Positions 23,601-36,130 of a stretch of DNA of 64,000 bases are shown here, piece after piece. The stretch is from Xylaria sp. FL1777 (taxonomy: Eukaryota > Ascomycota > Sordariomycetes > Xylariales > Xylariaceae), in the NCBI GenBank assembly GCA_022578965.1, contig MU400721.1:1-64000 (forward strand), written 5' to 3'. Numbering within the stretch: the stretch's first letter is position 1; the number at the start of each line of letters is the position of its first letter. The position numbers and the translations under genes were made by a program. The notes beneath the pieces were generated by a model that worked only from the letters and a program-made list of their open reading frames with translations, did not search any database and was not told where the DNA came from.

Positions 23601-26600
23601 TAAGTATAAATAAAAGGTTTAATAAAACAGATATAATAAAAAAAAAGCTAAAATATGTATTTTTGAACTAATGCATTTTTTTTTTACAAACTTATTATAT
23701 TATTTTTAATTTATTGATTAATTATTTTATTGCTAAAATAAATTATTAATTGCTAAATGCCCTTATAATAATTACTTTTTATATGTTTATACTAGTATTA
23801 ATTAAAGAATAAGCAAGTAAAGTAGTTTTAGTTAGCTAAATAATTGCTTTTTAACTTCTTTTTAATATATTTATAACTTACTTTTTTTAAACATTTATTG
23901 CTATTAATAGCAAAGTAAATAATTTAAGCTTTAGTAGGTATAAAAAAAAAGCTTGTTTTTTTTTTTAATCTGTTTTTTTTTAAGTAGTTTTAAAGCTTAG
24001 ATCTTTTTTGCAATTTTTTTCTTTAGTACTTAAGTTTTTAAATTACTTAAATCATGCTTTTATTATAAAATCTTTGTTTTTAAGTAGTATAATTAATGCT
24101 TGTTTAACTAAGCATTTAAAAAACAATTTTTGTGTTATTAATAAGGTTTTAAATAATTAAAAAGCATTATAGCAGTTAACTAATATTTAGAAAATTAATA
24201 CTGCTTAGCTAGTAAACAGTTGTACTTATAATATTTAAGAAGTTAAGTTTACTAATAAATAGCAAAATATATATGCTTTTTTTTTTTTTAGATTTTGTTT
24301 TTTTTATTTAGCTAACTTCTTTTGTTTTATATAATTAAGCATTAAGCTGTTTATAAATTAAAATTCTTAGTAGTAACGCTAGTAGTAAGTATGTTTAATA
24401 AAAAGTTAGTTATGATTTTTTTTGTATATATTATATAAATTAATATATTTAAGCTAGCTTTAGCTAAGTAAAAAAGCAAAAGTATTTAAAATTTTGCTTA
24501 TTATATATAAAAGCAATTAAAAGTAGTTTTTAAAGCAAATATATATATTAGATCTTTTATAACTTTTGTTAATTTATAGCTATGTTTATATAGCTGTTTA
24601 AAATATAAAATGCTATATTTTGTAAGTATTATAAATAGTTACTAATAATAGCTAAAAGTAAAAAGTATATAAAGCTTTATTTTTTTTTTTTTTATTGCAC
24701 TATTCCAGAATAAAGGTTTAGTGCGTATACTAACTGCGCGTTTATTATTTAGTTATAAAACTGTTTATTTTATAAATTTAAAAGCAATATAACTAAATAT
24801 TTTAGGGCTAATATAATAACTATAGCAGTTAAAGAAAATTTTATGCTTAAGAACTCTAAAAAATAAATAGTTTTAACTAAAAATACTTTTGTTTGCTTAA
24901 CTAAAAAAAAAACTAAATTAAAACGCAAGTTAAAGCGTTTTTTTTAAGCTAATTTTGTTGCTTAGCCTATTAAGTATAATATTAATAAGCAATAATTTAG
25001 TATTGCTTAAAAAATTAGCATAATGCTTAAGTGTTTAAAAAAATAACTAAAGAAATAAATCAAATAAGTTATATAAAGTAAAATAAAATAAAAGAATTAA
25101 ACGATTTGCTTATATAACAATATTTTTTTTAATATAATTTGTAATTATTCTTTTTTATTATATAGCTTATAAATTTCTTCTTAAGCATAATAAATAAAAA
25201 AAAAATAGTTATTATATAAAAAGTTAAGTTGCAATATTTATAAAAACAAATATATAAAACTTCTGTAATAAGAAAATCAAAAATATATAAAATAAAAATT
25301 ATTAATACTAAATCGTTAAATTTTTTTCTGTTTTTTCTTTAGTTTTTATTTTTTTAGCTTTATATAATCAAATAATCTTATTTAATCTTTTGTAGCAAAA
25401 TTTTGTTTTTATTAAGCCTGCTTTAAACTTTGCTTAAGCGTTTGTTATTTTATTAAACGCTTATTATTGCTTAATAGTAGCTTTAGATTGTTGCTAATAG
25501 TTTAAGCGCGTAAAGTATAAACTAGTAACTTTTTAAGGTGTAATAATAATGTTTTTTGCTTTTTAGCAGTTCTAAAGTTTTTATTAAGTACTGAATAGTT
25601 TAAACTAAAAGCAAAAAAAGCTGTTTAGTTTTAAATAAAAGTAATAAAGCAATTAAAAGTAAAAAAACTTATGCGTAAGCATTAATGTAATAAAATAAAC
25701 TTAGGTAGTTAAAACTAATAAGCAGTTTTTACTTTTATTTTTTTTGTTTTTATGTATTTTTAAAAAAAAGCAATAATAATTTATACTAGAACTAAGCTGC
25801 TTAGCTATTTAAAAAACGTTAAAATAAAATAAAGACTTATATTTTTAGCGTAATAGTAAAAAGGGTACTAATAAACTAGCTGCTATAAAACTAATAAATA
25901 TAAAACTAATAAAAAAAAAGCTATAAAAAACATGCTTAGTTTTAAGCAAAAAAAAATAGTTTTATGTATTATAACTTAATTATATAAACTTATATAATTA
26001 GTAAAAATAAAAAACAAAACAATTAATAAAAAAACAAAAAGTAAAAAAAAAAAATTCTGTTGCTTTAGCTTTTGTTAGTTATTATTTTTTAAAGCGCTTT
26101 GTAGTATAGTAGCTAAAAGAATAAAGTAAGCTATTATATTTTTTAGCACTTAAAATGTTTAAAGCGCTAAAAGTTATGCTATAGCTTTTATAAACTTAAA
26201 AAGCTTTTATAACTTATTATATTTTTTTTATTCCTTGTAGTTTAATTACTATAGCTTTAATTATTAAAAGCTTTATTATTTTAGTCTAGTTTTTAATAAA
26301 TAGCTATAGTACTAATAGTTTATATATTAAAGTTAAAATTTTTTAGTTTTTAGTACTTTTAGTTATTTTGTATAAATTGCTTTAATCTTTTAAAAAAAAA
26401 TAACTTTTTTAATTTTTTATTAGTTAGTTCTGCTAATTAGTATTACTTATAATTAATATTTTCTTTAATTTTATAAGAGCTAATTTATTTATATAGCAGC
26501 TTTTTATTGTTAAACTTATTTATTGAAAGCATAGTATTGTAAAGAAAAATAAAAAAGCCCTTTTTAAATAGTTGCTTAATTTTATAGGCGTTTTTTTAAA

Positions 26601-29312
26601 ATTTAGCTTTTATAGCTAATTTTCTTTTTTTAGTTATAATTGCTTTAACTTTTATAATATTTTAGTTGCAGCATTTTAGCTGCTTAACTTTAGCTTTAAT
26701 AAAATTTTCATAAAAAGCAACATTTTGCTATTTAATTACTTTTTATGTTAATATTACATTTTTTATTAGTAGAATTAGCATTTTTTTATATACTAGCTTA
26801 TATAAACTGCAGTTATAATAACGCATAGAAGTGCAATTTGCTTATATTACTAAGTTTAAATATTTTAGCTAATTTTTTTTAGTTTTATTTGTTATTTATA
26901 TAAAGCTTTTTTTTATTAGCTTATAGCTTTTTTTAATAAAGCCTTAAGCTTAAAAATAATAAGCTAAACTATAGTTTATTTTGTAGCTTAAAGTATTTAC
27001 TGCGTTTTTTATTTCTTTTTTAAATTTAAAGCTATTGTTATATTTAATCTTTATAAGAACTTTATGTTAAAACATAATTTTTTCTTTAATAAATTTAAGT
27101 ATTTTTAAAAAATCTACATGTTTTAAAAGTTTAGCTTTTAAGTAAGTTATTATTTTGCATTTTGCTTTTATAATAGCTTTAAATTTGTTGCTTAATAACA
27201 TAGTTTGCACATTTATAACCTAAAAAACCAAAAAATCTAAAAAGTAATTAAAACAATATTTTTTAGTTCTTTTGCTATCTGTAGATTTTTAGCAATTAAA
27301 ACAACTAGCAATCGCAACATAAACATTTTAATAAAAGCTTTTCTAGTAATATCCTTAAGTTATTTGTTAAGTTATAAATATTTAGCTTTTATAAGTTATT
27401 TCTTTATAGTTTTCTTTAATAAAAGCTTTTTAGGTCTTTTTATTATTAATAACCTTTTTTAGCAAATTTTTAAACTTTGCTTTTCTTTAAAAAATAAACT
27501 TATTAACAAAAAATTTAAAAGCTTTTTTTTTAAAGTAACTTTGCTTTTTCTTTGTTATAAGTTCCTTTAAAACTTGCTTAAAAACAAAATATTTAGCAAT
27601 TTGCTTGCTTTTTTTACTTTAATTTTCTTTTAAGTATAACAAAAGTTTTGTTTTTTAATGTACTAAGCTTTTAACTAGTTAATTGCTTAATTTTTTATAC
27701 GTAATAGTAATAGCTATTATATATAATTAAAAATTAATAAAATTTTTTATATTTTTTTTTTAATAATTATTTAATTTATTTAATAGCTTAAAAAGTTTTT
27801 TAAAAAGCTTATTAGTAGCTATATGTTTTTTTTTTAGTATATAATAAAGTATAAAATCGAAAGTTTTTATATATGCTATCTATTTTGTTAATTAAGCATT
27901 TAGCAATGCTAAAAATTTATTATTTAGCTATGCTATAAAAACTTTTGCATTAGTTTTTAAATAAAACATAATCCTATAAAAATAATTTTGCAACTTTTAA
28001 AAAGTTTTAATAATAGTAAGCTTTTTTAGCTTTGTAGCATTATATCTTTTTTTAGGGCTTTTTTATGTTTTAAACTTATATTTTGCTAGTTTAATAGCTT
28101 TATTAACTTTTTAGCATAAAATAGCACTTTAGCTAGTTTTAAAAATATTTACCTTTAGCTAAATAGGTCTTTTTATATAATCAAAAGTAATAAAAATAAG
28201 AGCTATTATAATAGCTTTTTAAAGCTTTTTTATAGCTTTTTTCTGCGGTTCTTTAAAGCAAAACAGCTTATTTTTCTGTAATAAGACCATTAATAGTTTT
28301 GCAATTATAGCATACTTTTATATTTATATTTAATAGTATACTGTTATTTTTAAAAAAAACCGTACTTCTGTAATATTTTTGCAAGTTTTCTACTTAAGAA
28401 TTTTTATTACTTTTGCTTTTATTAAGCTTTTATTATTAGTGCTATATATATAGCTAACTATTTTAGTTGTTTGTTTTGCTTATTTGCTTTTAAGTATGCT
28501 AGCTATAATTTTAGCTAGCTTAAAATTAAGCAGCATAGCATTAAAATTCTTAAAATGCTCTAACATAAACTGCTTAATTTTTAAAGCAACTTTACGATTA
28601 TTGTATTTAGTAGTAAGTTCTTTAACTACTATGTTATTAAAAAAAGGTTTGCATTTTATTAGTAATATATTATATAAAACCTTTAATAATACCTTTAGAA
28701 ATTAGGCTACTAAATTTGTTGCTTTTTATAAAAAAGTAGTTATTTAAAAAAAGCTTATTAATATAAAAAAAGCAGTTATTGCTTAGCTAAAAATAAAAAG
28801 TAGTATTTAATTGTATTTTAAGAATAAATTAACTATAAAAATTACTTTATATATTATAAACTTTTTAAAGAACTTATTATAGCTTTAAAAAAAATTAGTA
28901 TTATGTATAATAACTACGTTTATTTTTATAGCTAAATTAATTAATTAAACTTTTTTACTTTTTTTTTGCACTAAAAACTAAGCATTATAATATAAACTAT
29001 AAGCTTTTTTAAGAACGCTATGCTTAAGTTAAGTTTTTAAAACCTTTATAGTAATGTTTTTTAAAGGTTTAAAGATTAAAATGCTGCAAATTTGCTATGC
29101 TTTATAAAAAACTGTTTTAATTTTATAAAAAGAAAAAATCTTGTTATATATTTTTTCTATTTTAAAAAAGTTCTAAAAAAGTGCTATTTCTTTGTAATAC
29201 TATATTTTAGTTAGTAATGCTGCTTTTTGCTAAGTAAGGTTAGTTATATAAAGCTTTTCTAAAAAAACAGCTAGTTATTTAGTAATTAATTAAATACCTT
29301 TAAAAATAGTGC

Positions 29313-29334
29313 TAAAACATAAATATATGTTTTA
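29313..29334. repeat. Inverted repeat in X305
   Basis: Arms TAAAACATA and TATGTTTTA flank AATA. It lies six bases from a second palindrome at 29340-29360. Confidence 0.5.
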
Positions 29335-29339
29335 ATAAA

Positions 29340-29360
29340 TGCTATTTTATTAAAATAGCA
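29340..29360. repeat. Palindrome in X305
   Basis: Arms TGCTATTTTA and TAAAATAGCA around a single T. It has no visible association with a gene and may be chance in AT-rich DNA. Confidence 0.5.
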
Positions 29361-32300
29361 CAAGATTTTTTAAATAATAGCTTGTTTTTTTTAAAGCTTG
29401 CTTTTTTTATTTATAAAATTTAAGTAAAACAGTACTATTAAATAGCACATTATTTTTAAAATAGATCTTTTTATCTTTTGTTTTATACATTATATTTAAA
29501 ATTATTGTTTTATTTTTTATTAATTTGTTAGTTTTTAAAGCTTAAAAAGTTAATAGTGCTTAAGTTAAAGTTGTAATTAAATTATACTTGCTTTTTAATT
29601 TATATGCAAGATTTTTAGTTTTTATAATTATTAATTTTTTAGCATTTTTTTGCTTTAGCGTTTTTTTTATTATAACTAAAAATATTTTAAATAATTAATT
29701 ATTATTAAAAACAGTATAAACCTTTTTATTGTTCTGTATTTTTAAATTCTTAAGAAGTTCGATATTTTATATAAAAGAAATTAAAAAAGCTGCTAACGTT
29801 ATATTATTATATAGGTTTTAATTTTCTTAAAAGCTTGCACTTGCATATTTTTTTAAACTGTGTTTTTTTAATTTTTTTTTTGCTTTTTTTTGCTAATTAT
29901 TAGATTTTCTATTTAAAGTTTAATATTTTTGTGCTTTTTGTAGCTTATTTGTTAAGCTAATAGTTTAGCAAATATATATTAGTTTTTTAGTTGCTAACGT
30001 TTTTAAGCCTTTAAACTTAGTTCTTTAATATGTTTTATTACTAATATAATAATTTAGCTTGTTCTAAGTATTATATTAGCTATTATATAAAAGCCTTAAA
30101 AATATAAACTTATTTAAAACTTTATAATAAAGTTTATTTTTAGTAATAAAAGGTAAATAGCTTGTTTTTTGCTAACTATATACAGCAAAAAAAGCAGCAA
30201 CCTTTTATTTATTTAAATAGTAGTTTTTAAGCATTTTATGCATTTAATTAAATCGCTAGTCCAGTTAAATCTTTTTTAGGTTATATTTATATTTTTAGTA
30301 GCAAAGCCGTTTTTATTAACAAATAAGTTTATAATAATGCTAAACTGCGCTTTAAAATTAATAATCCTAATAATATTTCTTTTATAGATTTTGTTTTTTA
30401 TTTTTATAGTAAACTTTAAGCAAAGCTATATATATTTTTTTAGCTTTACAACGCTTAAAAATATAGCTAAAATACTTTATAATTTTAGCAGCAAAACTAA
30501 TATAAAACATAAATTTAAAAAGCTTAAGTATTTTTAATTAAAGTAATCTGTTAAGCTTAAGTTTTTTTTATTATAAAACTTATACTTTAATGTTCTTTTA
30601 AATAAATTTAAGCTACTACTATTAGTATAATTATTATATTTTTTATAAATTTTTATTTTAAAAAGGTTAAAAGTTTAGTTAGCGCTTTTTAGAACTATTA
30701 ATGCTAATTATGTTAGCTTTTTAAGCTTATTTCCTTTTTTTAGCGCTACTAGTACAAAATTAGCACTAAGCTAAAGTTTAGCTAAAAATACTACTTTTTT
30801 TAAAAGCAGCATAAGTATAACAATTAGTAACTTTTGCTTTTTTAAGTTATTTTTAAATAATAAATATATAGTATTACATTAGTTTAAAATCTTAAAAAGC
30901 ATTTTATTAAACTTTAGCTTGTTTTTTAATGTTTAAAGATTTAAAGCAATATAAGCAAAAAATAATATTACTTAATTATTTTATTAGTTTTAATTGCAAA
31001 AAATTTTTATTATTTTATAGTATTGCTTATTTAAAAAAGCAGCTATAAAGCTAAGTTAAAGCATATAAATATATATAATAAAACTGTTATATTTTATTTT
31101 TTTATTTATTTATACTACTAAATAGTTTAATAAAAAGCTAGTTTTATAAATGTTATTAAACAATTTATGTTTACTAAGCTAACTAGCTAATTATAATATT
31201 AGCTAAAAACTTTTTTATGCTTTTTTAACTGCTAGCTATTAAAATTCTATATTATTTTTTAAAGAGTTTATACTTTTATAAAGAAAAACATTCTTTATGT
31301 TTATTTAAGTTAAAACTTCTTGCAATAAAGTTTTTAGTTAAGCTTTATATTCTAACTTATTGCTTTTTTTTTTTAAAATAAGCTATAGTATATTTAGTTT
31401 AATTTTTTAATTTAAGCCTTTGCTAAGGTTATTTAAAAGTAATAGTATTATTTTTAGCATTAGCTTAAGTATTTTTGTTGCTTTAAAATATAACTTAGCT
31501 TTTGTTTAAGCAATTATTTAAATAAAAATACTAAAATACTTTAGAACTTTTAGTATAAAGTTCCTAAAAATAACATTTGTTTTTTTGTTTAAAAAGTCCT
31601 TGGACTTTTTAGTTTATATCCTTTTAAATTTCAAGCTTTTTTCTATAAGTTTTGCTTTTTAAATTCTTTAGAGCTTTTAACAATTAAAGTTCTTTAGTTC
31701 TAATAAAATACTTTACTTATAAAAATTATTATTTATTTATGTATTTTTAGTATTAAACTAAATAAAAAACTTGTTATTATTTAAATAAATCTCTTTAATT
31801 GTTTAACTTATAAAAGGCTTTTTTTTTTGTTTTTTAAGTTTTTTTTTATCTTTTGTTTAGTAAAAGGCAGCTTTTTTAGTTAAAAGCTTATAACAATTAG
31901 CTTAAAACACATTTATACTAATTTCTTTGCTTAGTATATAGCTTTATAAAACTTTAGTACTATTTACATTATAAAAAGTGCTTTATATAAAGTTTTAATT
32001 AGTTATAATAAAGCTATTATTTAGCTTACTATTTATTAAGTTGTTTTTTTTAACATTATAAGCCTTTGCTAGTTTTATTTTATAAAGCGTACTAGTTTAA
32101 TTATTAAACTTTTTATTTAAAAATTGGTTTAGCTGCTTATTATTTAGCTAATAAAGTTTTTTTTTCTTTTAATCTTTTTGTTTGCTTTTTATTTTAGCAT
32201 TTAGATCTTTATTATTTAAAATAAAGTCTTTTTTTTGTAGTTAATAATAAGCCTTTTGCTTAAGCAATTTATTATTGCTTAAAACAAAGTTATATATTTA

Positions 32301-33060
32301 TTTTATTGTAGCATTAAGAATTTTCTTTTTATTTTTGCTAATTTTTACAACTTTAAAGAAAACCTTTATGCATTTAAAGCTTACAAAAGATTTTAGCTTT
32401 TTTAAACACTATTTAAAGTTTTAATATATAATGTTTTTCCTTTTTAATTTGTAAGCAAAACTGCACTTATAAACGTAATAATTATTTATGCTATATTTTT
32501 AACAAATAGTTCTTTTTATTAAATAAAGATTGTTTAACTTTATTTGTTATAAAAAATTAAACAATTGTTTTTTTTGTTTTTGTTTTTTAAAGTTATATTT
32601 ACTTTTTTATAAATATTTAGAAGTTATAGCATTAATGCTAAATATTTGCTTCTTTAATAAGTTTATATTAATTTTATAATACTGCAGTACTTATAGTTTT
32701 TAATTAACTAGCTAAACATACTAATTTTGCAGTTTTTTTAGCATTTTTTTTAGTTCTTTTTTTATAATTGCTACGTTTTTTTGTTTTAACTTTAGTTATT
32801 ATATTTGCTTAGTAATATTATTTATGTTTTAGTTGTAAATAAAGTGTTAAGCTAATTTTACTTGCTGCTTTTTAATAATAACTGTTTTAGTAGCTAATGT
32901 AGTTATATTAATAGCTGGCTTAGTAGCATTAATAGCAGTATATAAAAGCTTATTAAAATTATAATTATATAAATAATTAACTTTTTTTTATGCTTTGCGT
33001 GCTTTTTTTGTTTTTTTAAAGTAAAAATTTAGCTTAAACTTTTTATTAATTTAATTGTTT

Positions 33061-33090
33061 AATGTTTTATAAAAGTTTTTATAAAACATT
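33061..33090. repeat. Perfect 14-bp-arm inverted repeat in X305
   Basis: Arms AATGTTTTATAAAA and TTTTATAAAACATT are separated by two bases. A 14-bp perfect stem is longer than most chance stems here, but no gene or terminator context exists. Confidence 0.55.
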
Positions 33091-34992
33091 TTGTTTAAAT
33101 TATTATATAACTTTTTAAAAAACTTTATTATTTTATTAATAGTATTTTAATTTAGCTTCTTAAGTAAACTTTAAGTAAATTAAAAATTAAAGTAGTAATT
33201 TTCTTATGCTTTAATATTTTTAGTATATACTTAATGCTAAAAAAAGTAAGTTTTAAAATTAGTAAAGTATATAGCTTTTAAGCAAGCTTTAAAATTTTGC
33301 AATATAGCAATAGCAAACTTATTTTGCTTAAAGTTTTAAAGCTTAAACTTTTGTTTAAGCAGTTTATAAGCTTTTGTTTAAAATAAACAATCTTTTAGTA
33401 TTATTTTTATTATTTTTTTTGTTTAAAAAATATTATAATAAACAAAAACTTGTTTAATTTTATTAATGTTTTTAAGGCGCTTTACGTAAAAAAAAGCATT
33501 TAAATTGTTTAGCTATTTGTTTACTTTTAACTTATTAAACAGTAAATGCTAGTTTAGTTTTAAGTTAAAAAGCATAAATAATAGCTTAATTTTAGCATTA
33601 TGCTTATTATTAAAATAGCTTAAGCTAAATAAAGTTGCTTTAATACTTTTTAGAAATAATAAGCTAGTTATTTTTATTTTTTTTGTTTGTAAGTAGTTTT
33701 AGTATTTTTTATATATTAATATAGAAAAATTTAACAATTTTTTATAGCTAAATCACTTAACTAAGCTATAATTTTTAAACTTTTAAGCTATATAATAAAT
33801 CGAAGTAAAGTTTATATAAAAGTAATAAAAAAGGTAAGCTATAAGAAATAATAAAAGTAAGCTAAATAAAAATATAGGTTTAAAAAAAAAAAAGGTATAA
33901 AGTACTAAAGGTTTTTAAGTATTTTAAATATTTAAGTTTTTTTGTGTTGTTTTTTTGGACTTTTTTTTTAGAAAACTTAACGATTTTTTTTGTTTGTATT
34001 TATAAAAACTACTAGCTTATTTTTTATAGCTTTTTAAGTCTTTTTTTAGATGCTTTTATGTTTTTGTTTTTTGTGCGTTTTTATTTTTTTGTATGCTTTA
34101 TAGCGTTTAGTTTTCTTGTTTTTTAATTTAGCTTGCTTTGCTTTATGCAAGTTTTATTAAGCAGGCTTTATCTTTTTATAGCTTTTTACTTATAAAAATA
34201 ACATGCTTTTTTCTTTTTCTTAAGGCTTTTTTATTTAATAATAAGTGCTATAAAAAAGCAATAGCTACATTTTACGCAAAGTTTTTAAGCAATAGTTAGC
34301 TTATACCTAAAAAACTTTGCTTTTTATTTCTTAATAAAAAACTATATTAGCTTAAAAAACAAAGTATATTTTTAATTATTAATAGCTTTATATATTAACG
34401 TATAAACTTAAACTTATTTAGTATAAATAAACGTTAGTTTTGCTTATATTATAGCTTTTTAAAAGTTTTAGTAACTTTTACTCTTTTTTGAGCTTATTTC
34501 TTGTTTTTTTTTATTTATACAAAAATAATTGTGCTTTTTTTTTTATAAAGCACTAGTTTTTTAACAAAAGTTCCTTTTTTTTAGCTCCTTAAGGGTTTTT
34601 AACAAACAGTTTTTTGGCTATATTATTCTAAAGATCATACTAGCATTTTAACACTTAATTGTTGTTTTGCTAGAAAAAATGGAAGCGTTTTGCAAGCTAG
34701 ATCAAAAAAAACAGTTTAACATTTTTATATGTTTGTTTTAAGCCCTATTAATTAAAAGCTACTAGCTTAAACGTTTGTGCTAATTATAACTAAATTGCTT
34801 GTATTAAACAAGCTTTGCTTATTGCTAGCTAAAGCAACTAAATATAATATATTATGTTCTGCTTATAGAAATTATAGCAATTAATAAATAAATAAATTAA
34901 ACATATAAGTTAGCAATAATAAATCGCCTGTTTGTTAGTTTTATAGTATTATTTGTAATAAATAAAAAATTAGCTTTACTAAAAACACTAAA

Positions 34993-35297
34993 TAAAATAA
35001 AGTAGTATAATTACGCAAGTTTTACTATAATACTCTAATTGCAAAAAAATAAGTTATAACTTATGTATTTAAGCAATTAAGCCATATATAAATTAAAAAA
35101 TTAAACAATTAATTAAAAGGCTATCTAATAATATAAATAAAGTAACTATAGCTAATTTTTATAATGTTAAGCGTAATGGTTAAATCTATATTTCGAAATC
35201 TAGCGTAATACTTATACTTTTATTCCTACTATATAACTTAGCCCAAACTTACTCCAACTAGCTAGTTAGCTTATTTAGCCACTTTACTTTACTTTAA
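34993..35297 (-). repeat. Right LTR of X305 (305 bp)
   Basis: Starts TAAAATAAAGTAG and ends CTTTACTTTAA. The part at 35202-35285 keeps many cytosines, so it is less mutated than the interior. Confidence 0.87.
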
Positions 35298-35843
35298 TAT
35301 ATAAAAATAACTAAGTATAAAGCTATTATAAGTATATATATATATATATAAAATAGCTAATAGCAAAATGAGCAGCTATATAAAATAAAAGGTTTAAAGA
35401 TGTAAAAGTAATAAAGGGCACTACAAAATTTAAGCTTTTTTTATAAATAAAGCCTAGCTTTTATACTTTAGTATATTATTAAACTTGCTATTATACAAAA
35501 AAAGAACTTTTAATTAACTTTAGTATAAATTGCTTACTGCTAATATTTTATTTTATATTATTAGCTAATATTAGTTAACTATATAACAATAAAAACAAAG
35601 AACTTTAATTATGCTAGCAATAATTAAACCGTATAAAAGTTTAAATGTTTTACTTAAAAAGCAACTATTTTTAAACTTAGGCTTTATATAACTATAAAGT
35701 TTAAAAAAAGCAAACATATAAGCAACTTTTTTTTTGTAAAAACTAAAATACTAAATATTTAATTTTTTATAGAACTATTTTTTTTTATTTCTTTTAAATA
35801 GCATTATATAAAAGGAATTATAACTAAAAAAAAAAGTAGCTAA
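35298..35843 (+). mobile_element. Family A retrotransposon C1, internal fragment 2
   Basis: Continues C1 after X305 and matches about 16334-16887 of C2, including the polypurine tract (35826-35836) just before the LTR. In C2 this stretch lies downstream of the likely coding part and reads as untranslated sequence. Confidence 0.9.
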
Positions 35844-36130
35844 TATTAAAATAACTAGTTATTAGTTATAACTTTTATATATAATACATATAATAAGTTT
35901 TGCATAAAAACTACTTTGTGCAAAAGCTATTACATAAACTAAGGTAATTTTAATATTAGCTTAGCTTATATGCTAGCAAAGTTTTTATACATAAAAAAGA
36001 ACTTTTATTTCGTACGAACCTTTTTTTCTTTTAAACATATAAAACATAAATAGCTTATAATATAAAGATTATTATATTTTGTTTTAGCATATATATATTA
36101 AACGTACAATTATATAAAGCTTATTTAACA
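35844..36130 (+). repeat. 3' LTR of C1 (287 bp)
   Basis: Starts TATTAAAATAAC and ends TTTAACA, retaining the canonical CA end. It has the same length as the four other family A LTRs. The five bases after it (TTGCA) should be the C1 target duplication, whose partner lies outside the window. Confidence 0.93.

Larger units (their letters stand above)
20643..34992 (-). mobile_element. Interior of X305, no surviving gene
   Basis: About 14.3 kb of RIP-degraded sequence. The plus strand is T-rich at about 20643-23100 and 25400-34900, but nearer A/T balance with many A-runs at about 23270-25320. This suggests either a second element nested inside or a non-coding portion. I found no terminal repeats for such an insert. 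Small patches keep more C and G, for example near 21700-21780 and 34580-34720. Frames such as 21113-21310 (minus, 65 codons) and 28484-28705 (plus, 73 codons) are chance open stretches. Confidence 0.6.
20338..35297 (-). mobile_element. X305: 14,960-bp element with 305-bp terminal direct repeats
   Basis: This block interrupts C1. It is bounded by two direct repeats of exactly 305 bp (20338-20642 and 34993-35297). TATAT precedes the left repeat (20333-20337) and follows the right one (35298-35302), a likely 5-bp duplication, although it lies in a TA run. These are the marks of an LTR retrotransposon. A pyrimidine tract just inside the left repeat (TCTTTTTTTATT from 20643) and the T-rich plus strand suggest minus orientation. 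Two points are unusual. The interior of about 14.3 kb is roughly twice the usual size. The repeat starts with TG (plus strand) but ends in AA rather than CA. No gag, pol or other protein is recognisable. Confidence 0.8.

Noticed and set aside
28484..28705. A 73-codon plus-strand frame in X305
   Set aside because: It has more varied residues than most, but no recognisable domain and no start context, and it is opposite to the inferred element direction.
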